From contig NC_035923.1 in NCBI RefSeq assembly GCF_000348985.1, positions 1,302,001-1,366,000 of the forward strand: a stretch of DNA of 64,000 bases, given 5' to 3'. The DNA comes from Huiozyma naganishii CBS 8797 (lineage: Eukaryota; Ascomycota; Saccharomycetes; Saccharomycetales; Saccharomycetaceae). The notes beneath the pieces are model-generated. The model made no database searches, was not told the origin of the DNA, and saw only the letters and a list, made by a program, of their open reading frames with translations. The translations under genes and the position numbers were made by a program. Shown in pieces: positions 1-9,440 of this stretch; positions within the stretch are counted from its first letter, which is position 1, and each line of letters opens with the position of its first letter.

Positions 1-620
1 ACTGGGAAAAGTTCGCTGTTCAATGCCGCTTCGTCCAAGGTAACCCAGTTATCGATGATCAAACGGAGCATTGCCCGCCGTTCCAATTGAGAAAACTCAC
101 TAATCCTCATCTTTTCACCAGTCCTCTTGTTCCAATGTGTTAGCGGTTTCACGAGACAATTGATCCATCTCTGCAGGTTTTCGTCACCTTGTTGGGTCTC
201 CCATAATTTCGAATATCGGTTCGCATCGCTCGGATCAAAGTTGTTGCACAGGATGACTCTTTTCTGCAACCAGTTCAACTGACCCTCGGGCAATTTCCCA
301 TCGACATATTGCTTCAACGCACTATACCTCTCAGTGAGCGCATTTTCGTCGCCGGCCCCCAATATACAGATGAGTCTCTGGTCGTTTGCCATGTGCTCAA
401 CAAACACGTTCTCATTGATCTCCAGCTTTTCCACCGTTTTATACGCACACAGGAACGACAAAGCCAGAGGATCGTCCAGTTCCGGCCACAGAACAACCAC
501 TGCATCTGTCAACTGCTCATTGAAGTAAGGAAGCAGCTTCGTCAGACCTTCCGAGTCCCGCGCACTCGCGTGTAAACAGCACAAAATGTACAACTTCTCC
601 TGTAACAGCATGGACATCAT
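1..620 (-). CDS. SEC39: Sec39 (Dsl1 tethering complex subunit), N-terminal part, cut by the window edge
   Basis: The minus strand from ATG 618-620 is open to the window edge, giving about 206 residues of the N-terminus. In yeast Sec39 is a peripheral ER protein of the Dsl1 complex, which tethers Golgi-derived COPI vesicles to the ER with Dsl1 and Tip20. The start reads MMSMLLQEKLYILCC and is followed by LWPELDDP, which fits the beginning of Sec39 as I remember it. It lies next to RPS1, as in S. cerevisiae YLR440C-YLR441C. A second ATG follows at once and a third two codons later, so the exact start is open. The C-terminal two thirds are outside the window. Identity rests on short matches plus gene order. 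Confidence 0.82.
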   Translation of the reverse strand, partial: MMSMLLQEKLYILCCLHASARDSEGLTKLLPYFNEQLTDAVVVLWPELDDPLALSFLCAYKTVEKLEINENVFVEHMANDQRLICILGAGDENALTERYSALKQYVDGKLPEGQLNWLQKRVILCNNFDPSDANRYSKLWETQQGDENLQRWINCLVKPLTHWNKRTGEKMRISEFSQLERRAMLRLIIDNWVTLDEAALNSELFP

Positions 621-890
621 TCCCCCAACTCAGCAGGCTTCCCCCCAACAGAGCGTCAGTACTTTTGTATAGGCTTGCAAGTTTGCAAGTTCTTTAATTT
701 TATAATGCAATTATTATTATTGATATTTTATATATATAAGTTGAGAAGTTGTATAATTGACGGATCGATTTAAGTGGCGTCTCCTCCGGAGCATTTATAT
801 GTAGTGTTTCATTGATGGCTGTTGTGCTGTGCTTTTGGTTGGTTGTTGTTGCTGTAGTGATTGTATTCTTTGGTCGTTCTATTTTCTTGC

Positions 891-1658
891 TTACACAGCT
901 TCTAGAACTTCATCGTTGAAACCGGCAACTTTCTTACCCTTTTCCTCTGCGGAACCTTCACCGTGGAGAGCCATCAAGGCACCAACGTCGAACTTTGGCT
1001 GTTTCAGAAGCTTGACCTTTCTGATGTGCACGTTCTGTAGAGGGAAGATGTCCTTCGTGGCGTTTTCGATCTCCTTGTTGATGACTTCTGGGATCAACTT
1101 GGAGGTCAATTGGGCCAAAGTGGAGTTCTGCACCTCTCTGGTCAATATCTCGGAAATGACCTTTCTGATGGCTCTGATGTGGGAAGATTGAGCGTACGAG
1201 TGTCTCTTGACTTGGTTAGCCTGTTTTCTCGTGAACGCAATGGCGAAGATTCTGATGACGTACTCGTCGGAGGTCTTAACGGTGACGTTAGCCTCGATCA
1301 GAGTTTGCCACTTTCTAACCATGGATCTCAACTTGTCAGTGGTGAAGTCAATACCGTGGAAGTTAGTCAGCAAGTTCTTACCTTGGACTTCGTCGACTCT
1401 CAATTTAACCTTTCTGAAAGAGTGGTCCTCGGACCCTTGCAAGTCGGCCAAACAGACCTCAACAACTCTTCCCTTCAAGGCATCCGCGGCGTTCTTCAAA
1501 CCAGTGGACTTGTTGACCAGCGTCTTACCGACGTTCCTGTTCTCGAACGTAGATGGAGCCTTGATGTCAAACCATTCCTTTCTCGTGAATGGGTCGACAA
1601 CCTTCTTCTTAAGTCCCTTCTTACCCTTCGAAAGTCTCTTATTCTTACCAACAGCCAT
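891..1658 (-). CDS. RPS1: 40S ribosomal protein S1 (eS1)
   Basis: 255 residues, the same length as S. cerevisiae Rps1A/B. It starts [19 protein letters not shown], the typical lysine-rich eS1 N-terminus, and ends with the acidic tail DEVLEAV. eS1 is a structural protein of the small subunit near the mRNA exit site. Codon choice is strongly biased (AAG, GGT, TTG, AGA), as expected for a highly expressed gene. There is no intron. By position between SEC39 and SIR3 it is the counterpart of YLR441C (RPS1A). A 35-bp tandem duplication sits directly upstream of the ATG and a Rap1-like site about 250 bp upstream. Confidence 0.97.
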   Translation of the reverse strand: MAVGKNKRLSKGKKGLKKKVVDPFTRKEWFDIKAPSTFENRNVGKTLVNKSTGLKNAADALKGRVVEVCLADLQGSEDHSFRKVKLRVDEVQGKNLLTNFHGIDFTTDKLRSMVRKWQTLIEANVTVKTSDEYVIRIFAIAFTRKQANQVKRHSYAQSSHIRAIRKVISEILTREVQNSTLAQLTSKLIPEVINKEIENATKDIFPLQNVHIRKVKLLKQPKFDVGALMALHGEGSAEEKGKKVAGFNDEVLEAV

Positions 1659-1660
1659 TA

Positions 1661-1736
1661 TTGTATACTGGGTTGTGTGTTTTTCTACTGCTGTATTGTA
1701 TACTGGGTTGTGTGTTTTTCTACTGCTGTATTGTAT
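1661..1736. repeat. 35-bp perfect tandem duplication in the RPS1 leader
   Basis: Positions 1661-1695 are repeated exactly at 1696-1730, and the first six bases start a third time at 1731-1736. The block begins two bases upstream of the RPS1 ATG, so it most likely lies in the 5' untranslated leader and doubles its length. It looks like a recent slippage or short tandem duplication. Confidence 0.9.
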
Positions 1737-1906
1737 CGTACCACTACCTACTCAGCAACGAGTTCCACTCATGTACACATACACACACCAGCAATACCAG
1801 AGACCTTTTGGCTGCTGTTGATGGCGTCTCGCAGCTATTTTTTTTTTCACTTTCCCTCCGTTGCGTCATTACCGGATTGGGAAATTGTGCTAAAACCAGT
1901 TTTGAG

Positions 1907-1917
1907 TGTCTGGGTGT
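1907..1917 (-). promoter_or_regulatory. Rap1-like site in the RPS1 promoter
   Basis: Read towards RPS1 the site is ACACCCAGACA, one mismatch from the Rap1 core ACACCCRYACA that drives most yeast ribosomal protein genes. It lies about 250 bp upstream of the RPS1 ATG, a typical distance. The rest of 1659-2117 holds T-rich and pyrimidine-rich tracts, also typical of ribosomal protein promoters, and no gene I can support. Confidence 0.5.
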
Positions 1918-2117
1918 ACAAAAGCAGTCACAAAAACACACCGCTCGCTGACAGCTGCCGTTTTCTGTACTGTTTTACGGCCTCGCTTACAGCTTCCATT
2001 TAAGAGAAAAAACAATTACACGGCTGATACCGTTCTTTTCCTGTCATATAATTATACACACTGTCTAAAAGAGGGAATTGCAGATAACGCGGGAGAGTAG
2101 TTCTTCATGGCCATCTG

Positions 2118-5100
2118 CTACACTTTCAACCCGCTCGCAAGGGTCCGTTCAAGCCAATCGAGGGAGACACAGACCTCCAGGTTCTTGTCCCCCGTGGTCT
2201 CAGGGTGGCTGCCCTGTCTCAGGGCCTCCTCCGTGAGTAACTGCAGGGACACGAGTCGCGCGAGTACACGTTCCCAGTTGATGAACTCACGCAATGCCCG
2301 GAGGTCTGTCTTGTTGCTGCCCGTAGAGTTGACCACCACTTGCAGTACCTGTTGTATATGTGGGTCGTCCCCGTTCGACTTGGCGAGTCTTTCGATCTCT
2401 TCCACCACGTTCGAGTGGTACAAAGAGGATGGTGGGTTGCGTAGCAGTAATGACAGCGACGCAGTCAGGTAAAGTCTCATTATTGCGGGCAGCCCGCGGA
2501 CTTTCTCCGCCATACTCAACAAGTCGTCTCGCGACGTCAATTGCTGCAATGTTTCCATGGACATGACCATCGTGTCCGGTGGTGAGGGGGCGGCCCCCAC
2601 GGTGTTGCATTTCGTCTCCAAGTAATTCGACTGGCAGTACTTGACCGCGTCACGCAACAAACGCAGGATCCCAACAATATCGAGCCGCAGCTGGCAGAAG
2701 TGCTCGCTGGCCTCTTGTATGAAGGACTCGCTCATCTCTAAGCGTACTGTCCTGACGACTTGGAATTCCGCGGGGATTGAGTCCGCGGGGGCAAACTGCC
2801 ATTGGCTGCCATCGGTGGATTTCACCAGCGTGAACTCGCTCGTCAGCAGACTCCTCATTCTGAAAACGGAGAAGTTGTACAGTTGCTCGTACGAGTAGTC
2901 GTCGAAGGGGATGTCCAGGTACGTCAGTGAATCCAAGTAGTGGCTGTTCAAGTTGTCCCTCAGCAGGTTTGGGTTCGTAGAGATGACAACAAAGATCAGC
3001 TTGGAAATCTCACAGGAACTCCATTCGAACAGGTCGTTGAGCAAGTTCGTCCATTTATTGGCCAATAAATCAGCATCATCAACAACGATCACCGTCTGTC
3101 TCTTCGTATTCTCCCCCAACTTTGTAAAATACCGCTTCATCGCCATCTGCGCAACGTGCCCTGTCAGTTTCTCACCGGTCATTTGCTTCCATATGCTAGA
3201 GTACACGTCCTGTTTACCGGAATCAAGGAGCGACCTGTTCACGTTAACCAAGTCAAATATGCGCAACTCCTTGCACCTGCTCGACTTGGCGAGCTCCTCC
3301 ACAACACGCTGGATAATGGTGCTCTTCCCCGTGTTCGTCTTCCCACTGATGAACGCCGCCTTCGGCTCCTTTTTACGAAGCGAGTCGAACAGTTCCAGGT
3401 ACAGCCTCGCAAACTCCTTCGACCTCGCGGGCAACGAAACGTAGCTCTCTATCGTCTCTACGATGGACAAATCGTCGTTCAAGTTCCCGTTACCCTTCAA
3501 CCTGGAGAAGATCGTAGTTCCCTTTTCCCCAAGATCTGCAGGTCTCAGTTTACTCTCGAGCCCGGCGACATCGATCGAACTGTTCTCACTGGACATTACC
3601 CCATCGGATCCGCTTCTTGAGCCCTCGTCATCTTCCGACGCAGACGAGCTGCCCTTTACATCGTAGTCCTTCTTCAGTTTCTTGTACTTTTGCGTCAACC
3701 TCAGCCTGATCTCCCTCGCCTTTAACTCATCAAGTTTCCTTACAATCAAGGAATCATCCGTTGTCACACTGGGTGATTCAGGTTTACTCTCTTGAGCAGT
3801 TTCCTGCGTGGGCTCCTTCGGAGCTCCCTCGTAATCTGAGATTTCACTCAGTTCCGAGTCAGAACCGGCCATCACCGTCTTTCGTGCCTGCCTCGACTTC
3901 TTCCTCCTGAGGGCCTCTCTCCTGTGTGCAGCCTTCCGCTTCGCCCGCGAACTGTAAACTTGTTCGTCCACTTCCTGCTCCTCATCCTGATCAGCATTGT
4001 CTGGGGAGGACTCCTCGTGTGACACGGAGTGGTCATTGGGGACAACGAACCCGTGGTCTATGTCGCTCCCGCTTGAGCTCTGGATCTCATCCTCCGTGGG
4101 ACGGTCGTTTGCACTGGCAAACTCCTCTGGATCGCTTACATCGGAGGAGCTCTTGTTGTTATTGTTCAGGTCCTCTGATGTATCTGGTTCGCTGATGAAC
4201 AACGATTTACTGCTCTTGGGAGGTGTAGAGTCGGGGGCCGGGATCGCGGCCGAGCCCGAGGCTGAGACCGAGGTCGGGGCAGAACCGGTTTCAGCAGCAG
4301 ATGAAGATGCAGGTGCAGTGGCAGGTGGAGGTGAAGGTGCAGCGGCAATGTTATCGACTTGCTCTTCCTCCTGCTCCTGCTCTTTCTCCTGCTCTTGCTC
4401 TTTCTCCTGCTTCTGTTCCTGCTCCCGCTCCTGCTCTTTCCTCTGTTCCTGTTCCTGTTCCCGCTTCTGTTTCTCGTCGCCCTCGTTGGCACCCTTTATC
4501 CCAGTTGCCATAGGCACCGATGTCTTCTTCTTATCTCTTGGTTGCAAGATGGGTAGCTTCATTGGTGTCTGCACCGTCTGCACCGTCTGCACCGTCTGCT
4601 CCATGGTGTCTGACCCCTCGCGTTTGGCGAAGGGTTCACTATTACCGACCTCAATGGCCTTCTCGCGAATCCTGGGTCTGTGCGGGACACTTCCAGACTT
4701 CCCACTGGGCTTCGCTGGTGGGACGCTGAGTTTCTTGAGATGCTCATCAGACCGCTTCGGATCCATCATCTGTATCTTCTTGACCTCCTTGTAGATGTCG
4801 ATCCTGACGAAGTTCTCCGCTGTGGGTTCACAGATGTACCGAACAAAGAAGTCGTGATCTGGGCGGATAGCATCCCCCCGAGCGTCCCAGTCCGCCTTGG
4901 ACAGGATATTCGCGATGCCGATGAAGTCCCTCAGCCAAATCTCGGACAACTCCGCAGTCAAGTACAGCTCGCTCGCGTTAACCTCCGCGAAAAGCCGTTC
5001 GTGGAGGGACTCCATGGAGGGCCGTGTCTCCAGCAGCTCTGGAGCAAACTGCCTGTAGTATTTGACCGGTTTCAACTCAAAGGACCGCAGGTACGAGAAA

Positions 5101-5360
5101 GCCCATATTTCGGCGACGTTGTTCAGCGTGTTGAGCCGGATCTCGTGCACCAAGTACACGGAGTACGTCCCCGTCAACGCGTCGTGCGCGACCACACTGT
5201 CCCCACGGCCGAAACTCAACCCATCGGAGATCCGTTGCAAGTACACGTTCTCGACGGATCCGCCCTTCCTCGAGCGCCGCCGTGACCCGGTGATCACGTT
5301 CCCCTTCTCGTCCGTCACCAGCACCTGCCACCCGCGCAGAGCCTCGTTCGTCGTAGCCAT
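2118..5360 (-). CDS. SIR3: Sir3-type silencing protein (BAH + AAA-like, Orc1 paralogue)
   Basis: 1080 residues (S. cerevisiae Sir3 is 978). The N-terminus has the Sir3/Orc1 BAH domain, with GWQVLVTDEKGNVI, ISDGLSFGRGDSVV and IRLNTLNNVAEIW over residues 1-190; this domain binds nucleosomes. A long acidic and glutamine/glutamate-rich linker (about 230-600) includes a VQT triplet repeat and an EQ-rich run. An AAA-like module follows, with GKTNTGKS at 673-680 (a complete Walker A pattern) and VIVVDDAD around 761-764 (Walker B-like). A winged-helix-like C-terminus ends the protein. Order SEC39-RPS1-this gene-ECM7 matches YLR440C-YLR443W and marks it as SIR3 rather than ORC1. In yeast Sir3 spreads silent chromatin at telomeres and mating loci. 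Retention of a Walker A motif is notable, because S. cerevisiae Sir3 is thought not to bind nucleotide. Confidence 0.92.
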   Translation of the reverse strand: MATTNEALRGWQVLVTDEKGNVITGSRRRSRKGGSVENVYLQRISDGLSFGRGDSVVAHDALTGTYSVYLVHEIRLNTLNNVAEIWAFSYLRSFELKPVKYYRQFAPELLETRPSMESLHERLFAEVNASELYLTAELSEIWLRDFIGIANILSKADWDARGDAIRPDHDFFVRYICEPTAENFVRIDIYKEVKKIQMMDPKRSDEHLKKLSVPPAKPSGKSGSVPHRPRIREKAIEVGNSEPFAKREGSDTMEQTVQTVQTVQTPMKLPILQPRDKKKTSVPMATGIKGANEGDEKQKREQEQEQRKEQEREQEQKQEKEQEQEKEQEQEEEQVDNIAAAPSPPPATAPASSSAAETGSAPTSVSASGSAAIPAPDSTPPKSSKSLFISEPDTSEDLNNNNKSSSDVSDPEEFASANDRPTEDEIQSSSGSDIDHGFVVPNDHSVSHEESSPDNADQDEEQEVDEQVYSSRAKRKAAHRREALRRKKSRQARKTVMAGSDSELSEISDYEGAPKEPTQETAQESKPESPSVTTDDSLIVRKLDELKAREIRLRLTQKYKKLKKDYDVKGSSSASEDDEGSRSGSDGVMSSENSSIDVAGLESKLRPADLGEKGTTIFSRLKGNGNLNDDLSIVETIESYVSLPARSKEFARLYLELFDSLRKKEPKAAFISGKTNTGKSTIIQRVVEELAKSSRCKELRIFDLVNVNRSLLDSGKQDVYSSIWKQMTGEKLTGHVAQMAMKRYFTKLGENTKRQTVIVVDDADLLANKWTNLLNDLFEWSSCEISKLIFVVISTNPNLLRDNLNSHYLDSLTYLDIPFDDYSYEQLYNFSVFRMRSLLTSEFTLVKSTDGSQWQFAPADSIPAEFQVVRTVRLEMSESFIQEASEHFCQLRLDIVGILRLLRDAVKYCQSNYLETKCNTVGAAPSPPDTMVMSMETLQQLTSRDDLLSMAEKVRGLPAIMRLYLTASLSLLLRNPPSSLYHSNVVEEIERLAKSNGDDPHIQQVLQVVVNSTGSNKTDLRALREFINWERVLARLVSLQLLTEEALRQGSHPETTGDKNLEVCVSLDWLERTLASGLKV

Positions 5361-5554
5361 TGAGTGTGCACAGCTACCGTAGAGTGTATCGCACTTGCCC
5401 TCTCCTCTGGTCCCGTCCTCAAAGACTGCTGTTACTGCTATTGTTTACTTCGTGTTTTAAGATTTTCAAATTTTTACTCGAAGACGAAGAGGGCGCTGAT
5501 GGTGAAGACAGTGGTTGATATAGGGCCCTGTGCTTGCTGCTTGCGTCCAGGGTG

Positions 5555-6931
5555 ATGGGTGAGCGTGCAGAGCAACGGAGGTTTTGGGTACGGCAGGCCG
5601 TGCGGCGGCCGTTTGAGAATTTGACCGCGCTGGAGCGGTTGGTGCAGGTGGTGCGGCTGGTTTCGACCGCAGTCGTGATTGCTCTAGTGACCGTGCTGTG
5701 TTCCGGGCCCGCGGTGTTCCCACAGAGGTTCTACATGTCGCGGCTGGACACTTTCTCGAGTGATATCGCTTCGGGTATCTTTTCAGCGCTGAGGGGCAAC
5801 ATTGAGACGGGCAGCAGCGGTGGATCGACGGAGATTAACAACGGTGTTGGGTTGACGACGTCCGAGTTGCTGATCCTTACGTCGTACACGATTAGCCAGG
5901 TGCGCAACGTGCCGCAGTTCATCACAGTGTCGCTGTACGGGACGTGCGACGCGTGGTTCGCGAGCAGTACGGAGTCCATGCCGACTTTCGACACGGACGG
6001 CGGGTTCGCTAAAGTCACGGGCTCAGTGGTCACGTACGACTGCCAGTACCACGGACCGGATTACTTGTTCGACTACAGGGAGGTTCTCTCGAACGTTGGG
6101 CTTGATATTGTCCTCGACTACGCTTACAACAAGGACCAGACCACCACGGGGACCACAATGGGGACGGGCATGAGCACAGACGGATCCAAACAGTACACGT
6201 CGTACATCCGAAGGATACGGTTGCTCAAGGAACGCACGATCCGGCTGCTGTACGCGGTTGACGGCGCCGAGTGCGCGATACTCGTCCTCACCGTTTGGTA
6301 CTACTACATCAGGGGCAGACACATCAGTCCAGTCAAGGAGAAAGTGCTCCTCCACGGCACCTCGTTGCTCTCGCTCATGGTGCTCGTGTGCGGGCTCACG
6401 GCGGTCATCTGCCTCGCGTGGATCAACTACTCCGTCCAGGACAAGATCAAGGTGGAACTCGAGGCGTTCGGGTTCTCGTACCACTTGGGCGGCGCCTGGT
6501 TCACCTGTCTGTGGGTTCTTGCGTTCTTCTTCGGCGTCTCGGCGCTCATGTGGTCGGGACTCGAGTGGTGCATCGCGGACTCGACTACGGACGCGGCAGA
6601 CTGCGACGGAACAGCAAACGACGCTATGATCCTTGGCCTAAACCCGAGCTACGATGACCTCGACGCAACCTCGACCCTGGGAGCCACGGCAGAACTCGAG
6701 AACCCGTTTGCAGATCCTGTGCCCGCGGCGGCCAGAAGCCTCGCTTGCAACAACAAGAGGATCGCCTCTAACAACCGGAATTCAGAAGATAACGACGATG
6801 GCGACGACTACGACGACTCAGAGGCGTACGAACTTCATAGCATCTTGCTCCAGTCCTCAGACGGCGAGCAGCCGGACGATCAGTACAGCGTGCAGCACAT
6901 CGTGATACCGTCCTCGACCATGCATTTCTGA
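5555..6931 (+). CDS. ECM7: Ecm7-like membrane protein (calcium influx)
   Basis: 458 residues from ATG 5555; the frame is open upstream only from a TTG codon. The chain has a first hydrophobic segment near residues 30-53 (VSTAVVIALVTVLCSG), a large extracellular loop and three further hydrophobic segments in the middle, then a long acidic, Asp/Asn-rich cytosolic tail. This is the four-span claudin/PMP22-like layout of Ecm7, which in S. cerevisiae acts with the Mid1-Cch1 high-affinity calcium system. Length (448 in S. cerevisiae) and its place next to SIR3 (YLR442C-YLR443W) support the call. The 194-bp gap to SIR3 is a shared divergent promoter. Codons are GC-rich. Confidence 0.85.
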   Translation: MGERAEQRRFWVRQAVRRPFENLTALERLVQVVRLVSTAVVIALVTVLCSGPAVFPQRFYMSRLDTFSSDIASGIFSALRGNIETGSSGGSTEINNGVGLTTSELLILTSYTISQVRNVPQFITVSLYGTCDAWFASSTESMPTFDTDGGFAKVTGSVVTYDCQYHGPDYLFDYREVLSNVGLDIVLDYAYNKDQTTTGTTMGTGMSTDGSKQYTSYIRRIRLLKERTIRLLYAVDGAECAILVLTVWYYYIRGRHISPVKEKVLLHGTSLLSLMVLVCGLTAVICLAWINYSVQDKIKVELEAFGFSYHLGGAWFTCLWVLAFFFGVSALMWSGLEWCIADSTTDAADCDGTANDAMILGLNPSYDDLDATSTLGATAELENPFADPVPAAARSLACNNKRIASNNRNSEDNDDGDDYDDSEAYELHSILLQSSDGEQPDDQYSVQHIVIPSSTMHF

Positions 6932-7042
6932 GGCCACTTGGGACAGTGGCACACTCACATACACACACACATTATACATTCCCTTAGGTAACCTACGTAT
7001 ACGATACAAGCATCGGTCGTCAGCAGGTCTGGGACCTTCGCA

Positions 7043-7102
7043 ATGGCGCCGTCTGGGCTTCGGCCCGTCTTCGCGGCTAAGAAGATGAAGTTAATCACTT
7101 GA
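7043..7102 (+). other. 19-codon upstream ORF overlapping the GMC2 start
   Basis: ATG 7043 opens a frame of 19 codons ending in TGA at 7100-7102, whose last base is the first base of the GMC2 ATG (TGATG). A second in-frame ATG lies at 7085. The overlap has the form of a stop-start reinitiation junction. It could also be the true N-terminus separated from the body by a single-base sequence error. I see no convincing splice signals. Confidence 0.45.
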
Positions 7103-7659
7103 TGAAGGGAATACCACTACAGAAAGGGGAGAAGGCGCAGAGATCACACGTTGGAGAGTGTACGAGATTGATGACGGGGACACCAGAGGTGCAGGACGAT
7201 GTGAGGGCCCCCTTGGGGGAGTTTGCCCGTTTGAATTGGTTGGACGGCGGGTACGTTGCCACCGTGCAGGAGGGGCTCAGGGGACACGAGCAGTTGAACA
7301 AGATCCAAGAGATGACACGGTTGCTGAAGGGGCTCAGTGAGGAAGGTGAGCAGCTCGGGGGGTCCCCCGAGTCCGAGAACTTCGACTGGACCGCGGTGTA
7401 CGAGGTCGCGTCCCAGGTGATCGACGAGTACACGGAGAGGGCGGACAAGATATGGGGGCAACTGGACAACCTTAACAGGAGGGTCTGTCTGTGGCAGGAC
7501 TCCGCGTTCCAGATGGACACGCACCGCGGGTTTCTGGACGTCAACAGGGCGGAGAAGTGGATGGACCTCAAAGAACGGTACCTCGGGCAAAAGAGGAGAT
7601 TGCTGACACAGTCCGTCGACGAGATAAAATCGACAGTCGCTAAGCTACCGACGACGTGA
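7102..7659 (+). CDS. GMC2: Gmc2-like synaptonemal complex protein (by position)
   Basis: 185 residues from ATG 7102. No catalytic motif is visible. The sequence is acidic and helix-prone with probable coiled-coil stretches (about 50-90 and 100-170), consistent with Gmc2. In S. cerevisiae Gmc2 (188 residues) works with Ecm11 to assemble the central element of the synaptonemal complex in meiosis. The assignment rests mainly on length and on its place between ECM7 and the YLR446W counterpart. A sequence near 7070-7080, read on the minus strand, resembles the Ume6/URS1 meiotic repression site but is not a perfect match. The S. cerevisiae gene is recorded as having an intron; none is evident here. 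Confidence 0.65.
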   Translation: MKGIPLQKGEKAQRSHVGECTRLMTGTPEVQDDVRAPLGEFARLNWLDGGYVATVQEGLRGHEQLNKIQEMTRLLKGLSEEGEQLGGSPESENFDWTAVYEVASQVIDEYTERADKIWGQLDNLNRRVCLWQDSAFQMDTHRGFLDVNRAEKWMDLKERYLGQKRRLLTQSVDEIKSTVAKLPTT

Positions 7660-8036
7660 GGGGAAACGGCGAGGTACAGACTCCCCCGCGCGCGCGCGGA
7701 GAACACGTCTATTTCATCCACAGAGCTAACCACAGGAGATATTGCTACACTTTTAGAGCTATCCAAGCAACACCGCACGCACTGCCTATCACGGACGTAT
7801 CCCTTATCGGGAACGAGTGCCAGCACTGGCAGGGCCGATCATGGTACCCCCATGTCGTGTCACCTCGATTCGATACCATCGCGAATTTATTGCCTCTTTG
7901 GGGGAGGGAAGGGCGTTTGCAACGCAGCGCTGCGCAACGCGAAATTTGCTATAAAGAGGAGTGAAGGGCGTACCAGCATCCCCAGGTTCAGTCAACAGGG
8001 CATAGTGTTCAGTGAAACTTGTGACAGTGTAACAGA
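7660..8036. other. Intergenic region with GC-rich palindromes
   Basis: This spacer between GMC2 and the hexokinase-like gene contains an alternating CG tract at about 7686-7699 and a perfect 12-bp palindrome CGCAGCGCTGCG at 7923-7934. Neither matches a yeast factor site that I recognise. I see no gene in it. Confidence 0.6.
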
Positions 8037-9332
8037 ATGGACATGCAGAAGTCGGAAATATTGGCAGAACTGGAGAAGGAGTTTATCCCTAGCGAGTCCC
8101 TGGAGACGATCGCTGATAAACTAAAGGAGGAGTTGCAGGAGAGGCTGCAATGCAGTGCAAACTCGATGATCCCGTCGCACCTGCGGAGCGAACCGACCAG
8201 CGGCGCGGGCGGCGCGGGCGGCGACCTGCTGCTGGCCATTGATTTTGGGGGCAGCAACTTGAAGTTCGTGCTGTTCCAGCAACTGCTCAACGGGACGTAC
8301 TCTACCAAATACATGAAATCGTTTGCAGTCGAGAACAAGTACGTGGATTTGAAGTTCTTTGACAGGATTGTGGAACAGATATTGGGGGACGTGGAGGATT
8401 ACCTGCACGAGTACCAGACTTGTCGCTCCAACGAGAACCACCGTGTTCTTACCGTCCCCGTTTCTGTGACATTCTCGTTCCCCCTGGATACGCACAACTG
8501 CGTCTCAGTAATGGGCAAAAACTTCCATTTGACGCCGCTCGTCAAGTGCACTCCGTTGGATAAGATACTACAAGGTGCGTTCAACACGAGCTGTATTAAA
8601 TTAAAGCTCGACAAGTCGTTCAAGTTCAAGATCAGCAAGAATATAATAAATGACTCCATCGCCGTTCATCTGACCAACAAGTTTACGCCGAGCGTGGAGC
8701 ACGATCAAGAGAGGAATATATCGCTGATCTTGGGTACGGGACTAAACTCGTGCTTCGAGGTTCCCCACTGTACGCTGCCGAAATTCAAGAGAAACCCGAA
8801 ATACGGAGACGAGGACGGCACACAAAACGTGATTGTCAACTCTGAGCTTGGGTTTCTTGGCGCTGATGTGATTAGGGCGACTCAGTTCGACGTTTTCCCG
8901 ACGGCCACGCTACCGATGCCCCTCGAAAGCATTACCGCGGGGAACGCCTTGCCCTTTGTCCTTAAGAACATACTGGAATTCTACAAAATATACCCTGAAC
9001 TGACGATCAAATTCAACGGCCAAGTGTTCATCGATATACTGGAGTGCAGGGACCCCAAGCTCGTGTTCAACGGCGTCGATGTCGATTTCTTGCGGAATAT
9101 AATCAAGATCATCGTACGGAGAGGGTCAATATATCTGACTGCCGCTTTGAAAGCAGTCGACTCGATGATCGGTGGCTGCGAGGGCCCGATCACCGTCGGG
9201 TACACTGGCTCGTTTTTGGCTTACTCCAAGTTTTACCAAGATCAAATCAATCACTACTCGCGTGGCACGATCAGTCTCGAGTACATGGAGAACAGTAGTC
9301 TGATCGGCGCAGCCATTGCATCGAAAATATGA
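8037..9332 (+). CDS. NGK1: Hexokinase-family kinase, counterpart of YLR446W (N-acetylglucosamine kinase Ngk1)
   Basis: 431 residues (433 in S. cerevisiae YLR446W). Hexokinase signatures are present: the phosphate-1 loop DFGGSNLKFVLF at 69-80, the sugar-binding stretch VTFSFPLDTHNC, the catalytic Asp motif INDSIAVHL, the phosphate-2 loop ILGTGLNSCFE and a C-terminal adenosine segment GYTGSFL. YLR446W diverges from Hxk1/Hxk2/Glk1 and has been reported to phosphorylate N-acetylglucosamine; that function is from family knowledge, not visible here. It sits upstream of VMA6, as in S. cerevisiae. The start has no competing upstream ATG in frame. Confidence 0.88.
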   Translation: MDMQKSEILAELEKEFIPSESLETIADKLKEELQERLQCSANSMIPSHLRSEPTSGAGGAGGDLLLAIDFGGSNLKFVLFQQLLNGTYSTKYMKSFAVENKYVDLKFFDRIVEQILGDVEDYLHEYQTCRSNENHRVLTVPVSVTFSFPLDTHNCVSVMGKNFHLTPLVKCTPLDKILQGAFNTSCIKLKLDKSFKFKISKNIINDSIAVHLTNKFTPSVEHDQERNISLILGTGLNSCFEVPHCTLPKFKRNPKYGDEDGTQNVIVNSELGFLGADVIRATQFDVFPTATLPMPLESITAGNALPFVLKNILEFYKIYPELTIKFNGQVFIDILECRDPKLVFNGVDVDFLRNIIKIIVRRGSIYLTAALKAVDSMIGGCEGPITVGYTGSFLAYSKFYQDQINHYSRGTISLEYMENSSLIGAAIASKI

Positions 9333-9440
9333 CAGCGGGGGGGTTGGAAAGCCTTGCTTCAATAATATTATACTTTCTACATATTCTTCCTACGTAATAA
9401 TCGGATCCATGAGGTAACCTAGCGGGGCCGGGAAAAATGA

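Noticed and set aside
6980..7124. Intron in GMC2, as in S. cerevisiae
   Set aside because: No GTATGT-like donor or TACTAAC-like branch point could be found near the start; CACTACAG at about 7117-7124 alone is not enough.
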